The notes: a model not told the origin generated them from the sequence alone. Shown: positions 1-5,619, counted from the stretch's first letter. The stretch: 6,280 nt of DNA from an uncultured Lachnospiraceae bacterium (GCA_947653315.1 CANTGP010000191.1:1-6280), one strand, 5' to 3'. A program made the numbers and translations.

Positions 1-7
1 TCCATCC

Positions 8-36
8 ATTATATATAAAAAATCCATATCCATCAA
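8..36 (-). promoter_or_regulatory. Sigma-70/SigA-type promoter reading left out of the window
   Basis: Read on the minus strand, TTGATG (36 to 31) and TATAAT (13 to 8) are separated by exactly 17 nt, and the spacer is AT-rich next to the -10. This is a near-consensus housekeeping promoter. Its transcript would begin at about base 1 or just beyond, so the gene it serves is outside the window. The AT-richness could produce such a match by chance, but the -10 is perfect and the spacing ideal. Confidence 0.55.
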
Positions 37-77
37 GTACCAATCGCTGCCCGCCGCAGAAACCGCAACCGTTTGGT

Positions 78-101
78 CTGAAGTGTTGTATTGGCGGACG
101 C
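78..101. repeat. Block similar to one arm of the 5679-5758 hairpin
   Basis: CTGAA, then TGTTGTATTGG, then CGGACGC occur here in the same order as at 5690-5717. Here there is one extra G after CTGAA and the five bases between TTGG and CGGACGC are missing. The complementary right arm found in the 5' to 3' copy at 5722-5758 is not present here, so this would be a partial or decayed copy. Nothing shows that it is transcribed. Confidence 0.4.
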
Positions 102-221
102 ATGGGAGGTTTTTTTGGGGCGGGCGGCGGCAGCGGGATTGTCTGTCCCGGTTTTCCGTGGCGGTCCCCGAAAAACAACGGATGTCGATATTGTACGCAT
201 ATTCACATTTCTTTGTGCTTT

Positions 222-253
222 TTGTTAAACGGACTTTGGTTGTATGCTATTAT
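222..253 (+). promoter_or_regulatory. Candidate promoter of the XRE regulator gene
   Basis: TATTAT (248-253) is preceded by TG plus one base (245-247), giving an extended -10 element. A -35-like TTGTTA lies at 222-227, but at a 20-nt spacing that is longer than ideal, so the extended -10 would carry most of the activity. Transcription would start near 260, about 38 nt before the TTG start at 298. An upstream in-frame ATG at 244 overlaps this -10 and would not be in the transcript. Confidence 0.45.
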
Positions 254-283
254 CTGTTTATGAGGATGCACAACAAATTGCAG

Positions 284-290
284 TAGGAGG
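284..290 (+). promoter_or_regulatory. Ribosome binding site that fixes the TTG start of the XRE gene
   Basis: TAGGAGG at 284-290 is a full Shine-Dalgarno match that ends 7 nt before the TTG at 298. No comparable site precedes the in-frame ATG at 244. This decides the start in favour of the non-ATG codon. Confidence 0.8.
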
Positions 291-297
291 TATTATT

Positions 298-666
298 TTG
301 ACAGATATTCATGAAAGAATTAAGGATTTAAGGGAAGAAAACCATCTAAAACAACGGCAGGTCGCCGATTATCTTGGGATATCACAACAGGCGTATTCCT
401 ATTATGAACTGGATAAAAGGGAGCTTCCATCCCGGCATGTGGTAAATTTGGCAAAACTATATGATGTCAGTACGGACTTTATCCTCGGTATGGGACCAAC
501 CCCTACCGGTTCTTATGATGTGAATGCCCGTTTTGTCCAGGGACACTCCCTAAAGGATGTCCTCATTAGTCTGGGAAAATTAAACAGGGACAACAGGCAG
601 GAATTGATGAAATACCTGTCCTACCTAAACAGCACACAGGAAAAAGACGCACAGGAAAACGGATAG
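298..666 (+). CDS. XRE-family helix-turn-helix transcriptional regulator
   Basis: A 122-residue protein with an N-terminal Cro/C1-type helix-turn-helix (HTH_3) at about residues 4-60. The two DNA-binding helices are visible as LKQRQVADYLG (17-27) and SQQAYSYYE (29-37), the second being the recognition helix, followed by the family-typical YDVSTDFILG. The remaining 60 residues are polar and show no recognised ligand or peptidase domain. They probably mediate dimerisation. There is no signal peptide or membrane segment. The start is TTG with a strong ribosome binding site. It is likely a cytoplasmic repressor of a neighbouring promoter, possibly its own or the divergent one at 8-36; the target is unknown. 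It is convergent with the metabolic operon and more AT-rich than it. No toxin partner is adjacent on the visible side. Confidence 0.9.
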   Translation: MTDIHERIKDLREENHLKQRQVADYLGISQQAYSYYELDKRELPSRHVVNLAKLYDVSTDFILGMGPTPTGSYDVNARFVQGHSLKDVLISLGKLNRDNRQELMKYLSYLNSTQEKDAQENG

Positions 667-691
667 GGAAATAATCTTCCCTACCCGTTTT
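656..691. terminator. Bidirectional rho-independent terminator
   Basis: A 15-bp stem: arms at 656-670 (AAAACGGATAGGGAA) and 677-691 (TTCCCTACCCGTTTT) around the 6-nt loop ATAATC. The only non-match is A663 against C684. In the minus-strand transcript this position is a G-U pair, so that stem is complete. T runs follow in both directions (688-692 on plus; the complement of AAAA at 656-659 on minus). The TAG stop of the XRE gene (664-666) lies in the left arm, and the 5-FCL stop on the other strand is 21 nt away, so the hairpin serves both converging transcripts. Confidence 0.9.
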
Positions 692-712
692 TCTGTGCCC
701 TTTCCCTCCGGT

Positions 713-1303
713 TTATCCGTCAAAACGAATTCCGTTTTCCGTCATTACCATATCCATCTTCCAATCATAGCGGTCCACGGGAACCGTTTCCGCCACCTGA
801 AAGTCAAAACAGATTCCCATCCGCACAATCCCCGTATGAGTCTCCAGGTACCGGTCATAATATCCGCCGCCGTATCCGATTCGGTTTCCGTTTTTGTCAA
901 ACACGCTTCCGGGCAGAATCATCAGATTGTTTTCCCCGGTTTCCCCGGTTTGCGTAAACAGCCTGTCCGGGGATACCGGCGGTTCCGGGATGCCACGGTA
1001 TCCGGGTTCCAGTTCTTCCAAAGACCGAATCCGGTAAAACTCCATTTGGTGTTTTGCGGGTACCGCTTCCACAACCTTCGGACAGTACACGGCTTTCCCC
1101 TCTTTTAATGCCTGACCCATGAGGAAAAACGTATCCGCCTCGCTTTTATAACCGGCATAGCATAACAGACATTCCGCTCTGCGGTATGCCGGATGCCCCA
1201 TCACCAGTTCCGCAATCCGGCGGCTTTTTAACGCGCGTTCCGAAGGCGGCATGGCATCCCGGAATGCCAGCATCCGCTTTCTAATGAGTGCCTTTGTTTC
1301 CAT
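713..1303 (-). CDS. 5-formyltetrahydrofolate cyclo-ligase (methenyl-THF synthetase)
   Basis: This cytoplasmic enzyme uses ATP to convert 5-formyl-THF (folinate) to 5,10-methenyl-THF, returning an inhibitory folate form to the one-carbon pool. The 196-residue product has the usual length. The family signature is clear at residues 130-153: ILPGSVFDKNG followed by NRIGYGGGYYDRYL, the glycine-rich phosphate/ATP site. The basic N-terminus METKALIRKRM (Lys4, Arg8, Arg10) matches the other part of the nucleotide site. The ATG at 1303 is chosen because the protein starts as relatives do and GGGGGA lies 6 nt upstream. A further in-frame TTG at 1360 would only add a non-conserved extension. The gene overlaps the end of the DUF896 gene by 23 nt, suggesting translational coupling. 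It is the last gene of the operon. Family names in use include ygfA, yqgN and fau; I assign none. Confidence 0.94.
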   Translation of the reverse strand: METKALIRKRMLAFRDAMPPSERALKSRRIAELVMGHPAYRRAECLLCYAGYKSEADTFFLMGQALKEGKAVYCPKVVEAVPAKHQMEFYRIRSLEELEPGYRGIPEPPVSPDRLFTQTGETGENNLMILPGSVFDKNGNRIGYGGGYYDRYLETHTGIVRMGICFDFQVAETVPVDRYDWKMDMVMTENGIRFDG

Positions 1304-1508
1304 ACTTTTCCCCCAAATTGGTAACGGAGCCGTCCGCTTCCTGTATATCGATCCTGTCAAGCTGTCCCCGCAGGTTCGCCCTCACGTTCGCCACATATTC
1401 ACTGCGCAGCGCCGCCTGTTCCTTCTTTTCCGCCTCCGTCAGCCCTTCCGCCTGCGATTTCCGGTACAGTTCATTGATCCGCTTTATCTTGCTTTCCATG
1501 TCTGCCAT
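1281..1508 (-). CDS. DUF896 / UPF0291 small protein (YnzC-like)
   Basis: A 75-residue soluble protein of the DUF896 family, of which B. subtilis YnzC is the best-known member. The hallmark is a charged helical hairpin at residues 7-39: KIKRINELYRKSQAEG, then LTEAEKKEQAALRSEYV. It is followed by a less ordered C-terminal half with the family-typical short segment DRIDIQEADGSVTNL. The biochemical role of the family is not settled; do not read a function from proline or folate neighbours alone. The start at 1508 uses GGGAGG at 1524-1519, ten nt upstream and overlapping the last base of the proB stop codon. An internal Met4 is a less likely start. Its 3' end overlaps the 5-FCL gene. The family match is strong despite the small size. 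Confidence 0.88.
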   Translation of the reverse strand: MADMESKIKRINELYRKSQAEGLTEAEKKEQAALRSEYVANVRANLRGQLDRIDIQEADGSVTNLGEKYGNKGTH

Positions 1509-1523
1509 ACATCCGTTTCCTCC

Positions 1524-2402
1524 CTAACTTTCATGCATATGCTCCACAAATTCCGGCAAATCGAAATACGTCTTTTGGTTTCCCACAAACAGGGTTCCTA
1601 TGTTCTGCCCGTCCAAAATACGGTGCAGCACTTTTATGTCCTTACTGTTGGCAATCACCATATCAATATTGGAGCTGGTGGCAATCTTCGCCGCAATCAG
1701 TTTGGTATTCATGCCCCCGGTTCCCACATCGCTTCCCGTGGAAGGTTTGCCCATCTCCATCAATTCTTCGCTTAATTCCTCTACCACCTCGATAAATTCC
1801 GCCTGTTCGCATTTCCTTGGATCGTCCGTATACAGACCGTCGATATCGGAAAGCAGAATCAGCAAATCCGCCTCCACCAGCGCTGCCACGATGGCGGACA
1901 GACTGTCGTTGTCTCCGAATTCGATTTCATACGTGGCAACCGTATCGTTTTCATTTACAATGGGAACGACCCCCAGCTTAAAAAGCTCGGAAAAGGTGTT
2001 GTGTGCATTATACCGGTTTAGGTTGTCCACAATGGTATTCTTCGTCATAAGTATCTGCGCCGCCACCTGGTTATATTCCGCAAATATCTTTTGGTAGGTC
2101 ATCATCAGTCTCGCCTGTCCTACCGCCGCACACGCCTGCTTGACCGCAATCGGACTGTCGCCGGGGTGCCTCATGTCCGAAATATGTACCGCCTTCTTCC
2201 CCACCGCGATGGCGCCCGACGTAACCAAAACCACATCTTTGCCCCGGTTACGCATATCGCACAGTTCCCTTACGAGCACATCCAGCTTCGTATAGTCCAA
2301 ATCTCCCGTTTCCGGGTGCTGGAGGGAGGAAGAACCGATTTTCACCACAATCCTTTGTTTCCTTTTTAAATTTTCCCTGAAATTTTGCTTTTTACTGTCC
2401 AT
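1524..2402 (-). CDS. proB: Glutamate 5-kinase, short form without PUA domain
   Basis: Phosphorylates glutamate with ATP to gamma-glutamyl phosphate, the first step of proline synthesis, in the cytoplasm. The 292-residue protein is a single amino-acid-kinase domain. Visible motifs are VVKIGSSSL (19-27, nucleotide phosphate loop), LVTSGAIAVG (59-68), PIVNENDTV (147-155), FGDNDSLSA (162-170), LSDIDGLYTDDPR (184-196) and GTGGMNTKLIAAKIA (227-241). It ends shortly after the kinase fold (GTLFVGNQ), so the C-terminal PUA domain of E. coli-type enzymes of about 367 residues is missing; short forms are known in Firmicutes. About 15 basic residues precede the kinase fold. The start ATG at 2402 has only a weak GGAAG-type site. 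ProA, the next enzyme, does not follow; DUF896 does. Upstream lies a 104-nt gap with a tandem repeat. Confidence 0.95.
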   Translation of the reverse strand: MDSKKQNFRENLKRKQRIVVKIGSSSLQHPETGDLDYTKLDVLVRELCDMRNRGKDVVLVTSGAIAVGKKAVHISDMRHPGDSPIAVKQACAAVGQARLMMTYQKIFAEYNQVAAQILMTKNTIVDNLNRYNAHNTFSELFKLGVVPIVNENDTVATYEIEFGDNDSLSAIVAALVEADLLILLSDIDGLYTDDPRKCEQAEFIEVVEELSEELMEMGKPSTGSDVGTGGMNTKLIAAKIATSSNIDMVIANSKDIKVLHRILDGQNIGTLFVGNQKTYFDLPEFVEHMHES

Positions 2403-2415
2403 GACTTTCTTCCGT

Positions 2416-2470
2416 CCGTTTCTTATTTTCGTTTCTGATTTTCGTTTTTAATTTTCGTTTTAAATTTTCC
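2416..2470 (-). repeat. 13-bp tandem repeat in the proB leader
   Basis: On the plus strand ATTTTCGTTT recurs at 2425, 2438 and 2451, an exact 13-nt period. Three full units are followed by a partial ATTTTC at 2464 and preceded by a partial CGTTTCTT. The last three bases of each unit vary (CTG, TTA, TAA). In the operon transcript this is a purine-rich, unstructured A-rich stretch that ends about 14 nt before the proB start. It fills most of the 104-nt gap between the COG2509 gene and proB. It may arise from replication slippage; an effect on translation of proB is conjecture. Confidence 0.8.
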
Positions 2471-2506
2471 TTCCTGCTTTTTCTTCCGCGGGCAGCGGGG
2501 ATTCCC

Positions 2507-4165
2507 TCATTCCCGCAGCGGACGGTACTCCTTGGCAATCTGCTCGGCAATCCGTATGCCGTCCATTGCCGCCGAAGTGATTCCCCCCGCATAACCGGCG
2601 CCTTCCCCGCAGGGATACAGTCCCCTGATTTCCGACTGTCCCGATGCGTCCCTGTGAATCCGTACCGGGGAAGAAGTCCGGCTCTCGATCCCGGACAAAA
2701 GCGCCTGTCCGGAGGAAAAACCGTCCATAGTCCGCCCGAAGGCTTCCATCCCTTCCACAAACGCGCGGTTTAACGCTTCCGGCAGAATGCGGTGGACCGG
2801 TGCATACTGCCACTGCCCCTTAATCTGCGGCGCAAATTCCGCCGTATCCCCGTCCGTCTGACATGCCTGCCTTCCCGGACCGGCTTCCCCGCCGCATACC
2901 GCACGTTTAAAATCCCCGTAACGCTCCACCGGCACTTTACCGTTTCCCACTTCAAACGCCTTTTCCTCCAAACGCCTTTGGAACGCCAAACCGCCCAACG
3001 GATGAGCGCTCCCGTAATCCGTCGGCGTCACGGATACCACTACCGCGCTGTTTGCATTTTTCCCGTCCCTTGCACGGTAGCTCATGCCGTTTACCGCCAG
3101 TCTGCCTTCTTCCGAGGAGGCGTTGACCACATAACCGCCCGGACACATGCAAAAGGAATACACCCCGCGCCCTTCGCTCGTCTGCGCCGTCAGCTTATAA
3201 ACCGCCGGCGGGAGATTCCTTGGCGTGGCGGTTCCGTACTGGGAAAGGTTCACCATTTCCTGCGGATGCTCCACGCGCAGCCCCACCGCAAATGATTTTG
3301 CCTCCATGGGTACCCGGCTGTCATAAAGCATTTGAAACGTATCCCTCGCACTGTGCCCGATGGCAAGCACCACCGTTCCCGTTTCCAGCCGCTCCTGCCC
3401 GCCTTTTCCCGTAACCGTCAGGACGCCCGTAACCCTGCCGTTTTCCGTAAACAGCTTCGTCATCTTCGTCCCGAACCGCACTTCCCCGCCATGGGCAAGA
3501 ATGGTCTGCCGCATGTGTCTCACCACATCCACCAGGATATCCGTACCGATATGCGGCTTTCCTTCATATAAAACGGACTCCGGTGCGCCTGCTTCCACAA
3601 AAATCCGCAGCACCTCCCGGTTCCTTCCTTCTTTATCCTTCACCAAGGTATTCAGCTTCCCGTCGGAAAACGTACCGGCGCCGCCTTCGCCGAACTGTAC
3701 GTTACATTCCGTATCCAGCACGCCGTTCTCCCAAAAGGCTTCCACAATGCCGCACCGTTCCTCCACCTGCCGTCCCCGTTCCAAAAGCACCGGACGGTAA
3801 CCGTGAAGCGCCAGCATATACCCGCAAAACAGCCCTGCCGGACCGGTTCCCACAATAACCGGACGCCCGGACAGTTCCTTCTTACCGGAAAGCGGAAAAC
3901 GGTAGGTTACCGGCTCCACGCGGCTTACCGACTTATCCTTGCAGCGCTTTAACACCGCCTGTTCCTCAAGCCCTTCCACATCCACCGTGTAACTGAGAAA
4001 AACATCCGACTTTTTGCGGGCATCCACGGAACATTTCACTGTCTGCCACCGGAACTTTGCCTGTTCGGGCAGCCGCAGCCGCTTCCTGATCTTCTTTTCC
4101 AATACCGCTTGCACTTCTTCCGGTTTGTATTCCGGTTTTACGGTTATCTGACTAATCCGAATCAT
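2507..4165 (-). CDS. COG2509-family FAD-dependent dehydrogenase
   Basis: A 552-residue soluble flavoprotein of the COG2509 type, an uncharacterised family of NAD(P)/FAD-dependent oxidoreductases. An N-terminal domain of about 95 residues contains the family stretch VDARKKSDVFLSYTVDVE (47-64). The FAD-binding Rossmann fold starts at VIVGTGPAGLFCGYMLA (103-119), with Glu129 at the end of the second strand for the adenosine ribose. The family signature NVQFGEGGAGTFSDGKLNT is at 155-173, VLAIGH marks the middle of the FAD domain, and GEGAGYAGGITSAAMDG (520-536) is the C-terminal FAD contact. Length and motif order are normal, with no truncation. The ATG at 4165 has AAAGGA seven nt upstream. It lies 41 nt after the BaiN-like gene in the same operon. 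Substrate and electron acceptor cannot be read from the sequence. Confidence 0.92.
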   Translation of the reverse strand: MIRISQITVKPEYKPEEVQAVLEKKIRKRLRLPEQAKFRWQTVKCSVDARKKSDVFLSYTVDVEGLEEQAVLKRCKDKSVSRVEPVTYRFPLSGKKELSGRPVIVGTGPAGLFCGYMLALHGYRPVLLERGRQVEERCGIVEAFWENGVLDTECNVQFGEGGAGTFSDGKLNTLVKDKEGRNREVLRIFVEAGAPESVLYEGKPHIGTDILVDVVRHMRQTILAHGGEVRFGTKMTKLFTENGRVTGVLTVTGKGGQERLETGTVVLAIGHSARDTFQMLYDSRVPMEAKSFAVGLRVEHPQEMVNLSQYGTATPRNLPPAVYKLTAQTSEGRGVYSFCMCPGGYVVNASSEEGRLAVNGMSYRARDGKNANSAVVVSVTPTDYGSAHPLGGLAFQRRLEEKAFEVGNGKVPVERYGDFKRAVCGGEAGPGRQACQTDGDTAEFAPQIKGQWQYAPVHRILPEALNRAFVEGMEAFGRTMDGFSSGQALLSGIESRTSSPVRIHRDASGQSEIRGLYPCGEGAGYAGGITSAAMDGIRIAEQIAKEYRPLRE

Positions 4166-4180
4166 GTTTCCATCCTTTTC

Positions 4181-4207
4181 TATCCTAAGTCTCCTAAATC
4201 TCTTAAG
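4181..4207 (-). repeat. 9-bp tandem repeat in the linker between the two flavoprotein genes
   Basis: Three contiguous 9-nt units fill most of the 42-nt linker. On the coding strand they read CTTAAGAGA, TTTAGGAGA and CTTAGGATA. Two of the units contain AGGA, so this linker has several weak Shine-Dalgarno-like sites in front of the one used at about 4173-4178. The units differ at several positions, and with only three copies chance cannot be excluded. Confidence 0.5.
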
Positions 4208-5569
4208 TCAGGTACGCCCGAGCGCCGCATGGGTTCCTGCAATATAACCGCTCGTCCATGCCCATTGCAGGTTATATCCTCCGCACCTTCCGTCCACGTC
4301 CAAGACTTCCCCCGCAAAATACACGCCCGGCTCTTTCAGGGAAGAAAGGCTTTCCGACACCTCCGCCATGTCCACCCCGCCTGCCGTTACCTGTGCGTGT
4401 TCAAACGAATTTACCGCCGACACATGCACCCGCAGCTCCCGGTAGGACCAAAGCAGCTTTTCCAGCTTTCTTTCCCCTATTGCCGCTGCGGATTCTTCCG
4501 GTTTTAATCCTGCCAGCTTCACCAGTAACAGGTTCACTTTCTTATTCGCCATACCCAGCAGAAATTCCTCCACGTTCTTCCCTTCCCTGTGCCGCAAACG
4601 TCCGGCACACAGCCCGGCATACTCCTGCTGCCCCAAATGGGGGAAGAAATCAACGGAAACCGCCACATTCCTTTTCTCCGCCAACAAATATGCCGCCTGA
4701 CGGCTGAACTGGAACACGGGAATGCCGGAAATCCCGTAATCCGTAAACTGGAGTTCCCCGTTTTCCTCCTGAATCCGCTCCCATGAAGCATCTTTTTCCT
4801 TTGCCCGGCCGCCCTTCCCTTCCCGGCAGGCATACAGTGTAAGCCCCGCCTCACACCGGACCCCGGCAACCGTTTTAAAAAAGGCGTCGCCACACCGTAA
4901 CTGGACAAGCGCCGGAACCGTCTCTACCACCCGGTGTCCCAGCTTTTTTGCCAGCACATACCCACTGCCGTCCGACCCGGTCTTGGGAGCCGCGCAGCCG
5001 CCGCAGGCTATGATTACGGCATGATAACCGCCGTCTTCCTCAAACGGTTCTAAATAAAACCTTGCGTCTCCATATTCCCCTTTTCCTCCCTTTTTTCCGA
5101 TTCCTGTTTTTCCGATTCCTGTTTTTCCGATTCCCGATTTTCCGATTCTTGTTTTTCCGATTCCCGACACTTCCGCCGATACCCGGATTTCCACGTTCCG
5201 CCTGCCAAGTTCCAACCGCAGGATATCGGACACCGTGGATGCCTGTTCCGACCACGGATACAGGTACCCCCTTTTCTCTTTCACCAGCATTCCTGCCCCT
5301 TTAAAAAAAGCCACGGCATCCTCCATGGAAAACTGCCGGAAAAATCCTTCCAGCCTGCGGGAATCCGCACCCAGACGTCCGTTTCCGTAATAATAATCCA
5401 CGGAAAAATCCCGGTTGGCAAAATTGCACTTCCCGTTTCCCGTTGCCAGCAGTTTCCTACCCACACGGTCATTTTTTTCATACAAAGTAACGGCCGCCCC
5501 GTTCCCTGCCGCCGCAAGCGCCGCCATCATCCCTGCCGCACCGCCCCCGATCACCGCTACCCTTCCCAC
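4208..5569 (-). CDS. BaiN/HI0933-family NAD(P)/FAD-dependent oxidoreductase
   Basis: A 453-residue flavoprotein of the HI0933/YhiN/COG2081 family (TIGR00275). Members are named aminoacetone oxidase-like, and one clostridial member, BaiN, was linked to bile-acid reduction; neither substrate can be inferred here. Motifs, numbered from the GTG start: VAVIGGGAAGMMAA (4-17) for FAD with Glu31 for ribose; GRKLLATGNGKCN (37-49), a family hallmark; IIACGGCAAPKTGSDGSGY in the middle; and at the C-terminus TAGGV (395), GEVLDVDG (420) and GGYNLQWAW (430). An unusual insert of repeated Ile-Gly-Lys-Thr-Gly units sits at about residues 135-158. Start: AAGGAGG lies 8 nt before GTG 5569 but only 2 nt before the ATG at 5575. 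A TTG at 5611 falls at the predicted transcription start and is unlikely. It is the first gene of the operon, 41 nt ahead of COG2509. Confidence 0.9.
   Translation of the reverse strand: MGRVAVIGGGAAGMMAALAAAGNGAAVTLYEKNDRVGRKLLATGNGKCNFANRDFSVDYYYGNGRLGADSRRLEGFFRQFSMEDAVAFFKGAGMLVKEKRGYLYPWSEQASTVSDILRLELGRRNVEIRVSAEVSGIGKTRIGKSGIGKTGIGKTGIGKKGGKGEYGDARFYLEPFEEDGGYHAVIIACGGCAAPKTGSDGSGYVLAKKLGHRVVETVPALVQLRCGDAFFKTVAGVRCEAGLTLYACREGKGGRAKEKDASWERIQEENGELQFTDYGISGIPVFQFSRQAAYLLAEKRNVAVSVDFFPHLGQQEYAGLCAGRLRHREGKNVEEFLLGMANKKVNLLLVKLAGLKPEESAAAIGERKLEKLLWSYRELRVHVSAVNSFEHAQVTAGGVDMAEVSESLSSLKEPGVYFAGEVLDVDGRCGGYNLQWAWTSGYIAGTHAALGRT
5097..5171 (-). repeat. 15-bp in-frame tandem repeat inside the BaiN-like gene
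   Basis: On the plus strand CCGATTCCTGTTTTT starts at 5097 and repeats at 5112, 5127, 5142 and, more degenerate, 5157. Units 1 and 2 are identical. Because 15 is a multiple of three, copy changes keep the frame. The encoded peptide is a string of Ile-Gly-Lys-(Thr/Ser/Lys)-(Gly/Arg) units. It sits between two predicted strands (VEIRVSAEVSG before, RFYLEPF after) at a place where family members have a short turn, so the fold may tolerate it. Confidence 0.88.
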
Positions 5570-5577
5570 GGACATAC

Positions 5578-5584
5578 CCTCCTT
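5578..5584 (-). promoter_or_regulatory. Ribosome binding site favouring the GTG start of the BaiN-like gene
   Basis: AAGGAGG on the minus strand (5584 to 5578) is a perfect Shine-Dalgarno. The ATG at 5575 is only 2 nt away, too close for usual spacing, while GTG at 5569 is 8 nt away. Starting there gives a protein that begins directly at the FAD-binding strand, as is typical for the family. Confidence 0.65.
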
Positions 5585-5586
5585 AC

Positions 5587-5596
5587 GAACCGGTTC
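5587..5596. promoter_or_regulatory. Small perfect palindrome in the operon 5' leader
   Basis: GAACCGGTTC is a 10-bp self-complementary sequence just upstream of the ribosome binding site of the first operon gene and about 20 nt inside the predicted transcript. It could be a half-helical operator or nothing at all; a 10-bp palindrome is short enough to occur by chance. Confidence 0.2.
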
Positions 5597-5619
5597 CAAA
5601 ACAGTTTCCAAGCATTGAG

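Larger units (their letters stand above)
1..297. other. Intergenic region with divergent promoters, no convincing gene
   Basis: No open frame here has a ribosome binding site or recognisable product. The stretch holds a leftward promoter (8-36), a block resembling part of the hairpin near 5690 (78-101), a run of seven T (110-116), a GC-rich inverted pair (about 45-58 against 124-136), a small stem CGGGA/TCCCG (134-150) and the rightward promoter of the XRE gene (222-253). It is therefore best read as a control region between two divergent transcription units, one of which lies off the left edge. Confidence 0.6.

Noticed and set aside
83..286. Open frame of 67 codons on the plus strand ahead of the XRE gene
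   Set aside because: It starts at GTG without a ribosome binding site, has no recognisable domain, runs through the XRE promoter and ends just before the real start.
1304..1360. TTG at 1360 as start of 5-FCL
   Set aside because: It would add 19 non-conserved residues and deepen the overlap with DUF896; the ATG at 1303 matches family N-termini.
695..2369. Several long plus-strand frames opposite 5-FCL, DUF896 and proB
   Set aside because: They are antisense to clearly recognised genes, have no ribosome binding sites and no family features.
2480..2530. Terminator after the COG2509 gene
   Set aside because: A GC-rich imperfect stem is possible, but the minus transcript continues with A-rich, not T-rich, sequence, so read-through into proB is expected.
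5611..5611. TTG at 5611 as start of the BaiN-like gene
   Set aside because: It coincides with the predicted transcription start and has no ribosome binding site; AAGGAGG lies downstream of it.
2792..5618. Plus-strand and alternative minus-strand frames across the two flavoprotein genes
   Set aside because: High GC in the third codon position of the real genes leaves other frames open; the products are arginine- and proline-rich with no domains.
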